DNA of 64,000 nt, taken from Kalaharituber pfeilii (taxonomy: Eukaryota; Ascomycota; Pezizomycetes; Pezizales; Pezizaceae). The stretch is from assembly GCA_015179045.1 (NCBI GenBank), contig WHUZ01000004.1, positions 434,001-498,000 on the forward strand, given 5' to 3'. Under the pieces are notes generated by a model, which saw nothing but the letters and a program-made list of their open reading frames with translations, had not been told where the DNA came from and ran no database searches. This document shows, one piece after another, positions 1 through 11,719 of the stretch (position 1 is the first letter of the stretch; each line of letters begins with the position of its first letter). The translations under genes were made by a program, and so were the position numbers.

Positions 1-3000
1 TCTGCTACATAGTAGGCCCTTCATAATGGGAGGGAATCCATCATACGATGACCCAGCAAAGGACGAGCTTGTAGCGCCTCAGGTCAAAGGCATACTATCA
101 CCCTCCCAGGAGAACATTTGGCCGCCTTCAACTACAATTCTTACTACTTTGATTGAATCTTCTGGCCTACAATATCCTCCGTCAGAGCCTGAGAAACCGG
201 GGAGACATGAAGTTAGTATTCTCTACTGATTATTTGAGCATTGTGTAACTAATACCCCAACATCTTCCCCCTTTGGGCATCTTCCAATGCCTAATTCTGT
301 AAAGTGCAACGTTTGCCAGTTCTGCATAAAATATAAATCAAAGTCTACTTGTACAGTAAAGGCTAATATCTAGATTGGGTACAGGAGGATTTAACAGACA
401 GGGTTGCTGAAGATGATGTTGATATCTCGGCCAATAGCAAAGCCAATAACAAAAATGACAAAAGCAAGAAAGGTGAAATTGCGAACGAAGAGAATCGTTC
501 TCGGTTTATTTCGACGACTGCTTAGAAAGCAGCTGAGATTCTCGCGGAAAAGCAGCATAAAAGGAAAGAAAACGATAAACGAGAAAGGGAGGAGATCGAG
601 AAACTTGACCGGAACGATGAAACTCTACCTCCTCAGTTGATAGGTAGGGGACCCTTCTTCCTAAGCGTTTGAATGATTGATATATTCGGTAATCCAGATC
701 AAATTCATCGAGTGGCCTCTCAACACAACTTGCAATCTAAGGACATCAAAGACACGCTGCATAATATATTACATGTTACGCAAGGGGTTGTTCTACCCCA
801 TGAGAGAGAGCATATTCAGGGCACACAAAAGCAAAGTTCAATTAGGGGCAAAGGGGAAGGATCTACGGAAATGGGAGGTAAGTGGTACTTGCCTGTCGAG
901 TGGTGGAGGGGAACAATGGGTTCAGGGTTCTCCTAATAATACTATTAATTTAGATTATCCAGCACATACGAAGCTGGGTACAAGCCAGAAGTCACCGGTT
1001 GGGATGAATAATATGGATTTCGGTCTTCCCCAGGAGTCCTATCGTATGCGGGAAATGTTCTATGAGACTGTTTCCGGCGCCATGCGTGCGGCTCAAGGTA
1101 ACCTACAGAGCGTTGTTTTGGGTGAAACCCCAGCTACGGAGGAAGAAATGGAGCAATATGCGAAAGAAACCACAATGCCCCAGCATAAGACTGCTTTGTT
1201 TGCCGTATCTACTAGGGAAACTAAGGCATCACAAGCTGAAGACACGAAATCGCCACTGAATTTTGACTTAAGCGAGCCTCTCGACGTGAAAAAGCTTAAG
1301 ATGCTCAGTAGCGGGATGCTGAATGAGAATCTGCTGCATAGAGTTGGAGCGGACAATGCTTATATGCATAGATCGACTACTTTTATCAAATTCTTAAGTC
1401 AAACACACATGGGCGTGCTTGATGACGGACGGCTTGTTGCGAGGTTAAGTCAGTGGTTTATGCCATACGCATGGAAATTTACAGATGGTACCCAGCGAAA
1501 GGCTGCTCCTGGAACCCAATTGCCGTTCGAAGGCATACCAGCACAATCAGCCGAGTTCTCCGTGGCAGGACAACCAAAGGGCGAGAAATGTCGAGTCATA
1601 TTTGATCCGTGCACGATGAAGTCCGTCTGTAATTGGCGAATGATCCAGAAGACGTTGTCATATTCAGCCTATATGGCAGATAAGAATAGAAGGCCGTTGA
1701 AGGGGGTGGTTGAGACGCTGCTAGAGCAGCCACCAGCTGAAGTGTTGTTTTTGACGGCGAAAGATCTATGTTTGGGGTATAGATTCGAGAGGTCGGAGAG
1801 AGGAGTGCCAAGAGCTGTGTGGAAAGACGAACAGACGTCATGGTTGAAGCATTATGGAGACGTGCCAATCAGCTTGCTTCTGGGGCCTGAAAAGAATGCT
1901 CATGCAGTAGTGATCGGGATGACTGCTGTGGTGCAGGAAATGTTTAATCATCCAGCTAAGATTAATCCTCCGAATGGAACGGACGAGGTCACGATAGTGT
2001 TGGGCCAGGATTTCATTGAACACAAGCAGTTTTACAAGTATGTGATAAGCGAAAACCATGATGATCTAATACCGGACTTTGACTTCTTGGTGCATCGCAA
2101 GGCACTGTCGGAGTTGACAAAGGGACATTTGAGAATATATGTGGATGGGTTTCACCGAGATGGGGCTGAGTGGGCAGCCATATACCATGCACCAGGCTCC
2201 AGATACAATTGTACTGTGCTCCTCCACGCTGAGTCGAATGCAGAGAGCGAGATTCGCACAACTCTGTTGGCGATATGGAAGGCATTAATGCAAGTGATGG
2301 ATTTGACATTTAGGGCCAATGCAAATATCGAGCATGTGGTCAAGGAGATCGAGTTTATCACGATGAAGCAGGACATTGCACGGGCCTTCGCAGCTGATAG
2401 AGCCATCATTAAGAGATGGAGTGAAAGGGGTTGGAAGAGGAATAACGGCCATCCAGTTGTGGAGAAGGATCTCTGGCAAAAATTATTGCATGTGATTTGT
2501 ATGTCAGACAGGATCTTGAAAGCACCAGTGAGGATCATATATGAGTCAACAGGTACCGGAATTGAGTGTTTAAAGATTCTCAAGAGTAGGTTGCCTCCGT
2601 GGATCAATTTGAGCAGGGGTAGCTTGATAAAGCATTTCAAGGATAGAAGGGAGCGGGATGATTTGGAGGCGTACAGAATCGATGTTGGCGCCTTGTCTCA
2701 GCGTGGAAGTCAATGCGATGTAATGTTTCTAGATACTGTGGCGCCAATGCTGAATACTCTTGAGGAAGGAGCAAAGTGCAGCAGTTGCACCGGAGATGTG
2801 CACAAGGTTTATCGTCCAGCGCAGAAGTTTGAAGACACAAGCGCAATCAAGGAGCTTGAGGAGACTAATTTTGAGGGTAACACTGACTCTGAGGCTGATG
2901 ACGCTTGTCCTCTTCTTAAACGGGTGCCATATCCGCTCTGCAATGAGTGGTCCATATCCCGCGGCACAGCCTCAGCCCTCCTGAGCACCCTAGACCCTAC

Positions 3001-5504
3001 CCTCACAGCTAACAGCCGGCACGTATGGGGTCACAATATCTGTCTTTGCTCTCCTGGCTCCAGTGCAATTATCCATGCTTTGAGAAAACTTTGCGATAAC
3101 CACGTAATCGTGTACGGGCACTTTAATTGGATCGCGGTGGATAAAAGAACACTTATGTTGGCGATGGCGGAGGCAGATGAAGTAGGGTTTAAGGCAGGAC
3201 TTAAGGGATCGGATTCCTGGATTACATTTGTGAACAACAGGCCGTTTGGGGCGGAGGCATTTGAGAAGTTCAAGAAGGATACCCCGGCGAAGAAGAGTAA
3301 GCCGAAGAAGAAGAAGTCTGATAAGTGTGGGAAGGTTCAAGTGGGGTGCCAGGATGAAGGAGGGAATGGCGTCAGGATTCAAGCGACCCCCGCGATTGCT
3401 CTTAAGGACGAGTCGGAAAGGGATAATGTCGGGGTAGACGCTGTGCCAGTTGCCTCATCGCAAGAATCGACTGAGAGACATCTGTCATCACAAAGGACGA
3501 TTGAAGACGCAGCATCAAAAGAACCACTCACATCGACTGATGGAGATAAAAGGCTCTATTCGGAGGAGCCCGCCCAAGCAGAAACTGCCGAGAAAAGCGA
3601 CAATCTAGGGGCAGGCTTTACAGAGGCCGTTCCAGAGGGAAATTTTAGTCAGGTTCATGTGCCATGGCAGATGGGAAACAGCAATACTGAACCCGATGAA
3701 TCCAACCGAGAAATTGTTGCAGAAGAGGCGCATGACCATACCAAAGGAGACAAGGAAGTCGGCCGAGAGGCCGCCGATGGGGCCCTGGACATTGAACAAG
3801 AACAAGAGGAGAATGGAGATATCTCATCAAGAATTACATTTGGTTGTAATGATTTAAGTACCGTCGTCAACACTGCTGAGCAACCTGATAATTTAAAGAA
3901 GCCCAGCAAGCAACAACGTAAAGAAAAACGTCGACGCCGTCAAGAACTCAAGCAACGACGCCGAGAAGCCTCTGGTTTTGTCAAAGGCAAAGCTAAGTCC
4001 TCTGTTGAGGCAGACAACGCTGAGGACAGTGCTGCCAATACCACGATGGCACCAGAGCCAAGTCAGGAAGTCGAGGGGATCGAAGTTGAGCCTAAACTCG
4101 AACTTGAACCCGGGCTTCCGACGGAATATGAGTTTAGCGAAGAAGAGTACCAGCGCATATGTGCCAGGCTCGATGAAGGGATCCAACAAAGGGAGAAGCA
4201 TGAAAGGGAGGCACTGGAAAATGAGAGAGTGCTAAGCGGGGAGTTTGGGCTGGAGGAGGGCGAGAAAGAGGACGAGAAGGATGAGGAGGAAGAGAGTATC
4301 GAGGAGACGGAAGAGAAGCATAATAGGAATATGAAGGAACTGATGGAGTGGTATCAGAACGAATATAATGACACGGTGCGTGAGAGTAAGGAACGGGCAC
4401 AGGACTGGGCAGATATGGATGAGGACTATGGGGTGGATAGATGGATGGATTGGACGGAGTTGGAGACAGAAGCTGACCCATCAAAGAATGCTAACGAGCA
4501 TGGGAGCAATGATAGCGGTAAAGCGGAAACTGAGATGAATAAAGAAGTCGCTGCGCGTCCGAGTACGTTCTCCAATGATGGAGAGAAACAGGACGAGAGT
4601 TTAAAGGCGGCGGAAAAAATGGCTGGAGGCGTTTTGGAAGGATTTGGATGAGGGGAAATCTGGGTTAAAGAAGGATATTGGCGAGTGGGAGAAGTATACG
4701 AGGAGGGGAAAGTGGGGCCCTGGGGCAAGCGAGATAACGCTGGGTAAGCGCAGGGAAGAACCTCAATATGTAGGATGTCCTAGCAGCATCACCACAAGCA
4801 ATTCAAAGGGCAAGCAAAGGGCTACGAGTGAAGATGAGAAAGAACCCACTATCGATGAGAATGATTTTACTGGGCTAGGAGTTGACACAGACATGTCCCG
4901 CTCCATGTCCCCGTTGGAGGCCAAGGTGCATGAGTATGATCGCGAGTTCGAAACCCTGATGGACAAGGGGGATCGGCTCATAGCAAAGATGAAGCAAACC
5001 AAGTCAGAAGTTGGATCATTTGAACTCCCGGAGTGGAAACCTCTTCCCTCCATGGCCAAGCTCTTGGGGCCTCCAACGGAGATCATTGAATTTGATGAGG
5101 CCCAGACTAGGACTGAGACTCAAGGGATGAGTGTGGTGGAGAAGTGGGAGATGTATAGGAAGGAGATGATGGAGAAAAGAGGGGTGAGTGTGAAGAGGGT
5201 GGATGCCATTAGGAGGAAATGGGAGGCTGTGTACAAGATGATGGAGAAAGGGGCAAGTGCAAGTTTGGCGCTGCGGAGGGCGAGGGTAAGGGAGATGATG
5301 TGGGAGTTTTGGGTGGAAGAGAAGGGAGGTGGAGGTGAAGGTGGGGAGGAGTGGAAAAATGGGTGGTGGGATTTTATGGAGGGGAAGGAGGGGGGAGGAA
5401 GGGTAAATGCAAATGCAGAAATGGAGTTTATGAGTGAGGCGGAGGGGATTTTGGAGAGATTGTATGGGAAAAATGGCTTGCAAGTGAGGAGTACTAGGGG
5501 GTAG
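1..5504 (+). CDS. large acidic protein with degenerate RNase H-like domain; 5'-partial, frame disrupted
   Basis: I do not recognise this gene. The frame is open from the window edge, so the 5' end is missing. Best joined exons: <2..215, 374..643, 698..877, then 954 onward. Introns 644-697 and 878-953 (GTAAGT donor) restore one frame. The main ORF is open to a TGA at 4651. A +1 shift in an A6 run (4614-4619) joins it to a second ORF ending at 5504, whose sequence just before its first ATG is already protein-like. A TAG at 523-525 interrupts the joined frame. An RNase H1-like segment spans about 2129-2530: an Asp in a YVDG motif at 2144, a Glu at 2249, and the family's GWK...VVEKDLW stretch. 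The third and fourth catalytic Asp are not seen. After about 3270 the protein is highly charged, with Lys/Arg blocks and Glu-rich, coiled-coil-like tracts. It could be a lineage-specific gene family, a domesticated element or an early pseudogene. Confidence 0.6.
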
Positions 5505-5564
5505 GGGAAAGTACCCAGAAGCGCTATGCAAGCATAGGGTGCGCCACCTGACAGGGGGTCAAAA

Positions 5565-6127
5565 GTGAAGTGGTATGACTTTTTGTCGAAAAGTCTTCAG
5601 AACTTTTGTATGGGATTTACACACAAAAATACAACACACGTATTTTTTAATTGCATACAAGTCAATAAAATAATGCATAATTCCATCTGACTTACCATAA
5701 CAGCAAAGTCAATGTGGCACACTTCTAACTAATGACAAGAGTCTTGCTAGTATCATTTTATCCCACTCTTGAAGCTTTTTCACTTCGTTTGCGCATTCAT
5801 CACGTAAAGTAATAATCCAGACGCGCTCAACCCATGTACTGTAGTTTCTCGATTGTGAATTTCATGATCGAAATATTTGTGTGCCGAGCTCGGATTTTCA
5901 TTTCACTATTGTATGAGGCTTCAGCGGGATTCGAGGCTGTGACTGGGAAATGGAGTTGTGCGAGTTGGTTGAAAACAAACGTTAAATCATGTAGCGATGG
6001 GAAGCGTGTAGGAAAAGACTGTAGGTGAACACGTATTACATAACCCAACAGGTGAACTGTATCCTAGCTACTATCCCTGTCACATTGTATGCACTTCTGA
6101 AGACTTACCCCTACCACCGAGTACATA
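5565..6127 (+). repeat. dispersed repeat, copy A
   Basis: Extended similarity to the reverse complement of 21745-22155, including a shared GACTTTTTGTCGAAAAGTC imperfect palindrome at one end. The homology runs over 5565-5935 and resumes at about 6091-6127. The segment between is present only in this copy. No coding capacity is convincing, so this is probably a non-autonomous transposon or its remnant. Confidence 0.7.
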
Positions 6128-6174
6128 GTAACCTCCAAGGTGTGTGCATTGGACATAATGAGGATAGAATGTAT

Positions 6175-6258
6175 TACTAGCTAGTAAAATATGTATTCGG
6201 ACACAGCGCATAATGTGCAATATTACCCCTGTCCGAATACATATTTTACTGGCTAGTA
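6175..6258. repeat. 29-bp inverted repeat with 26-nt loop
   Basis: Arms 6175-6203 and 6230-6258 are reverse complements with one mismatch, so the DNA or a transcript could fold into a long hairpin. It sits just beyond the dispersed repeat. It could be a very small MITE or a palindromic relic. No flanking target duplication was recognised. Confidence 0.75.
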
Positions 6259-8068
6259 CTTGGGTAGTCTTATGATCGTGAACGTTGTGATACAAATACA
6301 AATGATGACTCTCAGAACTTGTCGTCACGTTACGTCCTTGTTGGCGCAATGTATCATGTCCCAAGAATGTTTTGTAAACACTTATTAGCACTGCAATTGC
6401 CAATCCTGATTGGTAACGAAGTATGGCGATGCTGGTGTTGCTGGTGATGGAGCTGTTATATTGCTAGTCCTATGGGTTCAAGAGGTCTGGAGATATGCCA
6501 AGACCTAGGGCTTGGCTGAAGAGGAACACTGATTGAGAAGAAGGCTGTCCAGCATCTCCCTGAGATGGGCTGATGCTCCGGTTCCAAGTGGAATAGGAGC
6601 AATCTGTTTTATTTATATATATATATTCCTCTATATAGGCAACTACATGTATTCAGAATTCAAGATATCCTTGGGCTGCAATAACACGGCATTTTGGGTA
6701 CAGTAATTTTTATATAAATGTTACTGACACACTAGCGAATCAAGCATCCATCAGAGTATCGTACCCCCAGGCCAAGCACCCCCCTTCCACAACTACCACT
6801 ACTTTCCTCCTCCACAACTTCCTCATCACGACCATCAAAAGCCTGATCCCGAAATCCTACGAGCTCAATGCAATGGGCACTGAGCTGAAAATAATGCCAC
6901 CGGAGATAGTTATTTGAGCAGAATGAGATAGAATAGAATGGTTGTCTTCCCCACTAGTAGCAGCAGGAAGGGATATTCCTTAGGTGGTGGTGTAGTATGA
7001 AGCTGGAGAAGGAGCTAATTAGCAGCAGGGGGCGGAGATGCAAGCCAGGTGGGGGATATTATTTAATGCGTATAATGCATTGGGTCTAGTGGATAAGATT
7101 GATGAAGGGGAGATGCTGAGGGTAAAGTATTCGGAGAAGTGGCAAACGCAAAGGTAAGGATCCCGGATCCTCGTTTTTATGTCTTTTATGGGCGGTTGGA
7201 TTGGGGCGGGAGAATAGTGTGCCTGACAATTGGAGGGAGGGGAGAGGGATGACAAGTTCACTCTACAATCAAGAATATGTCCGCCCCTTCGATTAGTTAT
7301 ACACTACGTCCCTTAAAGGCACTGTCGTACCAAAATCTATTATTCCTCCAACTCCTCCACCAGAACTTCCTACTGCCAATCCTCCTACAACAGCAGTACC
7401 AGTATTCACCTCCACTACCAACTTCCTCCCAATTCTCCCCCTCACTCTCTCTGATCCTATCCTTCTCTTTGACAACATGGTCGTCTCCGAAGGTGAGCTT
7501 GCAGACAATGGCATCTCATAAAAAAATAAGGCAGCATGTTTGATCATAAGCATAATGAGTACTAATTAATCAACTTTCCATATTGAGATTGGTTAAAGGT
7601 GGTATCAGATTTCCGTCAGCACAAATGCACAAACAAAACAGTATATACAAGCAACTCTAAAGTATTCGTACAAGTAACCATAAATATTTTTAATACACAG
7701 CGCAACTATACAATGGAAATGGCCCCATTTTCATTACTTTTACATACCTCATCTCCTTCAACTGCCCGCACCGTGACCAGTCTTATTCACCCATACCCGC
7801 CTCAAAATTCCTCCTCATCCTCACCCTCCAGTCGGGTTCGAGACTGCTCATCCTCCTCCATAACTCACCCTCTGGTGTCTTCACACACCAAGGATACAAG
7901 ATTATTGTTGCATGCCCCCACGTGCACGTGCTCCTTGCAGCCCGATGCCAAGACTCGGTCTTCATTCATTTGTCACCCGCGGCAAGGCTTGTCACCACCT
8001 CAGTAAAGTCACCAGTTCCGACCATTTTATTGACAATCAAACTGGTTGTACCTCCACCATCTGCGACA

Positions 8069-9833
8069 ATGGATGTCGCCAAAGCCCTCGTCCGCTGCGT
8101 CGTCCGCGCCTTCTACGACGTTAAACATGTTCTCATCATCGACGCCCTCATGATCCACAATGCGTACATCTCCCTCTCACCTCCCTCATGAGTCGCAAAG
8201 GGCAAGAGGAAGCTCTCAAAGGGGACTTGACTGGCTGACAAGAAGCTTATCTTTCCGCCCCGGCCGCAGTTTGCGAGACGACGACTTAGGCTACCTCCTC
8301 GGGCTTCAGACAAAGGACTTGCACAAGCTGTGTGGAAAGCTGAAAGAGGATAGACTTCTCCATGTGTACGTACATTCATCGTCTTAACAGCAGCATGTTC
8401 ATGAATTACGTACATCTCTACACAGACACAGATTCTGTCCATCACATGCATAAGCTTCTTTTTACACTCCTCGCTTTCCGCACTCACTCAAAGACAAAGA
8501 TACTTTCGGCCCCAAAGCGCCCATGATCTTGTATCTCATGCTGATCATGGTGTTGCCATCCGCGGCTTCCTCCGCTCACAGGCACACCCGCCTTGAACCT
8601 AAAGAAAATCAGCAGCGCCCCGTCAACCGCACCTACTACTACGTCGACTTCCGTGCGACCATTGATGCTGTCAAGTACCGCATGCACAAGGTTGTCAAGG
8701 ATGTTGAGAGGAAAATGAACAAGGTAATGCGCGCTTGCTTACATCAACCCCCCGTTCTCTTGCTCACTTCAAACCCCAAGCTCACTTACGTACCTCCTCC
8801 CGTTGTATAGGATGCCGACACGAAAGGATATGTTTGTCCACGATGCAACAAGCAATTCGGTCCCTTGGACATTGTGACCTTAATCGCCACGCCGATGGGC
8901 TTTGAATGCGACAGATGCTCGACAGAGCTCGTGGATGACGACGATTCTGCGGAGGTCAAGACCTCTCAAGAGCGCCTTGGTCGGCTCATGGACCAACTAA
9001 AACCTGTCATTGACCTTCTCAAGAAGATTGATGAGGTCGTAGTACCACAAAATGAATTCGAAGACGCCCTCCGCAGCTCAATACCCGTCCCACGAGTTAA
9101 GAATTTGTTGACTGGAGCTACCGTACCGGGAGGATACATTGGTGGTCCGGGATCCAATGCCGAAAGTGACGTTCCGTATGCAAAGGGCGGCATCAATAAC
9201 ACTGCTGCCGCTCCTCTCGAAGTCACCTTCACTTCTTCGGACGAAAAGACCGCGCAAGAGAAGGCTGCGGAGGCCGCCAAGCGGTCAGCGCAAATGGAGC
9301 AGAACGCCCTTCCCGTCTGGCATACACAATCCACCGTCTCCGGCGAGATCACTAAGCTTGGTCTCAAGGAGGCCGCCGCACGGAGGGAGAGGGAAGGATT
9401 CACAGGGAAAGCTGCTGCCGCCGTCGAGGAAACCAAGAAGCCTTCGGAGGAAACGGGGGTTCAAGTCGACGCCATCCAGCAGTACTATGCTGCAATGGCC
9501 GCGCAACAGGCAAGAGAGCAAGCGGAGGAAGAGGAAGAGGAAGAGGAAGAAGAGGAGGATGAGGACGAATTTGAGGACATAGTGGCTACCTCGAGCACGA
9601 CGCCGATGGCTTCCGCACCCGCCGCTGCGCCCTCTGCCGCGAGTAAGAAGGATGCAGAGGACTCGGACTCATCTTCATCGTCCACAAGTAGACCTAGCGG
9701 TGTTGCCCTAAGCCAGCCTGGAAATGGGCCGCCAACAAAAAAGGTCAAAATACAGTCACCAGCGCCAGTGACAGCAGGAAGGGACGACGACGATGACGAT
9801 GACGATGAGGATGAATTTGAGGACGCGATATAG
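8069..9833 (+). CDS. TFA1: transcription initiation factor TFIIE subunit alpha
   Basis: Large subunit of TFIIE, which recruits and regulates TFIIH at RNA polymerase II promoters in the nucleus. Exons 8069-8163, 8243-8365, 8582-8723 and 8811-9833 join in frame to 460 residues. The N-terminal winged-helix region carries family stretches (ALVRCVVRAFYDVKHVL, LRDDDLGYLLGLQTKDLHK, RPVNRTYYYVDFRATID). A C4 zinc ribbon follows with Cys129, Cys132, Cys153 and Cys156. The C-terminal half is low complexity, with an Ala/Glu-rich helix, a poly-Glu run, a Ser run and an Asp-rich end, as is usual for fungal TFIIE alpha. I chose the ATG at 8069 because homology begins there; the frame is open further upstream. 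The third exon start at 8582 follows a long 216-nt intron and reads cleanly into the conserved block. Confidence 0.93.
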
Positions 9834-10610
9834 GGTCGATTAGGAAGCGTTGACGTGAGGGGCTTGATGTGTTTAGATGGCTATAATTAGAGGAGAACCA
9901 TGCTCGATATCCCCACATCCGAAACCCAACATGCCAGCAATGTCATGTTTTTTCGCAGCTCCTCTTGTCTATTCCTCTTGTCCGCTTGCCTGTTAGGTTC
10001 GAGTATTGGTCCTCCTTCTGATGCTGTTTTGTGTACTCCCTGCTTATCGTCTGCTCCTATGCGCCCTTCGGGGCAGGGAGGCGATAAAGAAGAGTAGAAC
10101 AGCTTTTTATATATTATTGCCCCTCCATCCTTTCTCCTCCTGTCCCACCCCTCCTCTACCTTTTCTTCAGCGGTCCTTGTCCCATCCTCATTCTTGACCC
10201 TGCAATCAAAGGTGATAAAAGAGCATCACATAACCTCAGAGCATACTTTCTGCCCTTTCCTCCCATCCTCCCATCATTCGCCCATATTTTGCGTCACCGC
10301 GGGAGCTTGGGAAGTTACCAATATATATATCTACATATTTTTTATTTTTTTATTTTTTTATTTCTTTATTTTTTTAATTTTTTTTTTTCCCTTCCCCTAA
10401 ATCTTTTTTATTAGGGAAATAGAAGAAACTAAAAGGTTATTATTCTGTTTTTGCTTCCTAATGCACGGGGAAAACCACCACCATCATCACCATCACCATC
10501 ACCACTGAGGGAAACTTTTGCGGGACTTGTGATATTTTGAGCATTTCACGATCACCACCACTGGCTGGAAACTTTTGCGTGACCTTTTGTTTTTTCACGC
10601 ATTTGCATCT

Positions 10611-10612
<2 letters not shown>

Positions 10613-10648
<36 letters not shown>
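10613..10648. repeat. poly-T tract, 36 nt
   Basis: Uninterrupted T run. Similar mononucleotide runs occur at 11688-11714 (A), 19612-19652 (T, one GC interruption), 22915-22938 (A) and 46851-46871 (T). Confidence 0.95.
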
Positions 10649-10649
<1 letters not shown>

Positions 10650-11687
10650 TTTCTCTTTCCTTGGTTTACTTTTGCCTTTGTCTTTGGGAAATAGATTTTT
10701 GCTTTTGCATGCCAGCTCATGACTGCGGGCTGAGTTATTCATGTTGTTCCAAAATTTCCACTGTCTTAAGTAGAATAATTGCAGTCATCATACATTTGAT
10801 GATGGTTGTTGGACTTGAGGGTATGTGTTATATATACCGAGTGTAATTAAAGTCGTTAGTTTAATACATCGTTCAAACCTCGGAATTACAATAAGTTACA
10901 ACAGCTCTGGGCCATAAGTAAGCATTGATTCTTGATGAAGTTAGCATTGATATCTCTAAGTACCATCTCTCAGATTGAAGCACAACGTCATATCATGTCT
11001 GGGAATTCAGCACCATTTGGTGGCCTAAAGGGGCGTGCTTTTAATGGGCGATTTTTATCAATCCCCACCAGTAAATGAATAGGCCTTATAGCGGCCCCTT
11101 GATGAGGAGCATATTTCTGAGGAGGTTCTCAATGAAAGTCATATGACATAGTTTCTCAACAGTGGTCATACAGATCAACAAATGCAGCAGGCTGGAGACA
11201 CTCATTATTGCGACGAATTCAGGGTGGCTGTTCTACATACGATGCTTATATGATCCATTAGGAGCATGTTGGTGCCACCTCGACATTAGTATCTGAGCGT
11301 ATGAACAATTCTTGCATGAGGTTATTGGCCGTTCCAAATGTTATTCATCAACATTTGAATATTACTGCAGTTGTATGAGCTTGCATGTGCACAGCAAACG
11401 AAGGAATATATTTCTTTATGGCACAACATCGTACCAACAGTGGTGATATTGTATTGGAACTTTAGTACATGCTTAGTATTAGTGATATTGACAGCAGTAC
11501 ACCTGTGCAAGGAATATTTGTCTATATCTGAGAATACTAGTTATAATTAACAAGAATCTTCACGCTATGTAATCTTGGAATCGTGAATGGTAAAGAAGGT
11601 GCAGCTGTGTATGTTGTATCGGGTGATTGTTCTACTATATACAAAGTAATTGTGCAGTTGCTGGACTAAATATGATACACATCGGCG

Positions 11688-11714
<27 letters not shown>
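11688..11714. repeat. poly-A tract, 27 nt
   Basis: Uninterrupted A run in gene-free sequence. It could be the tail of a retroposed RNA, but no source gene is recognisable beside it. Confidence 0.95.

Positions 11715-11719
<5 letters not shown>

Larger units (their letters stand above)
5505..8068. other. intergenic region without a recognised gene
   Basis: No conserved protein is seen. It holds a dispersed repeat copy (5565-6127), a hairpin (6175-6258), a short TA repeat near 6612, and a segment near 6460-6580 that loosely resembles 12020-12175. The last 300 bases before 8069 are pyrimidine-rich and would be promoter and 5' UTR of the TFIIE gene. Confidence 0.6.

Noticed and set aside
4611..4620. 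Programmed +1 frameshifting as the default explanation
   Set aside because: No known +1 shift signal is visible, and homopolymer indels are more common; kept only as an alternative.
5834..6028. Similar peptides encoded by the two dispersed-repeat copies (also 21509-21901)
   Set aside because: Codon differences are mostly replacements, so similarity follows from DNA homology rather than protein selection.
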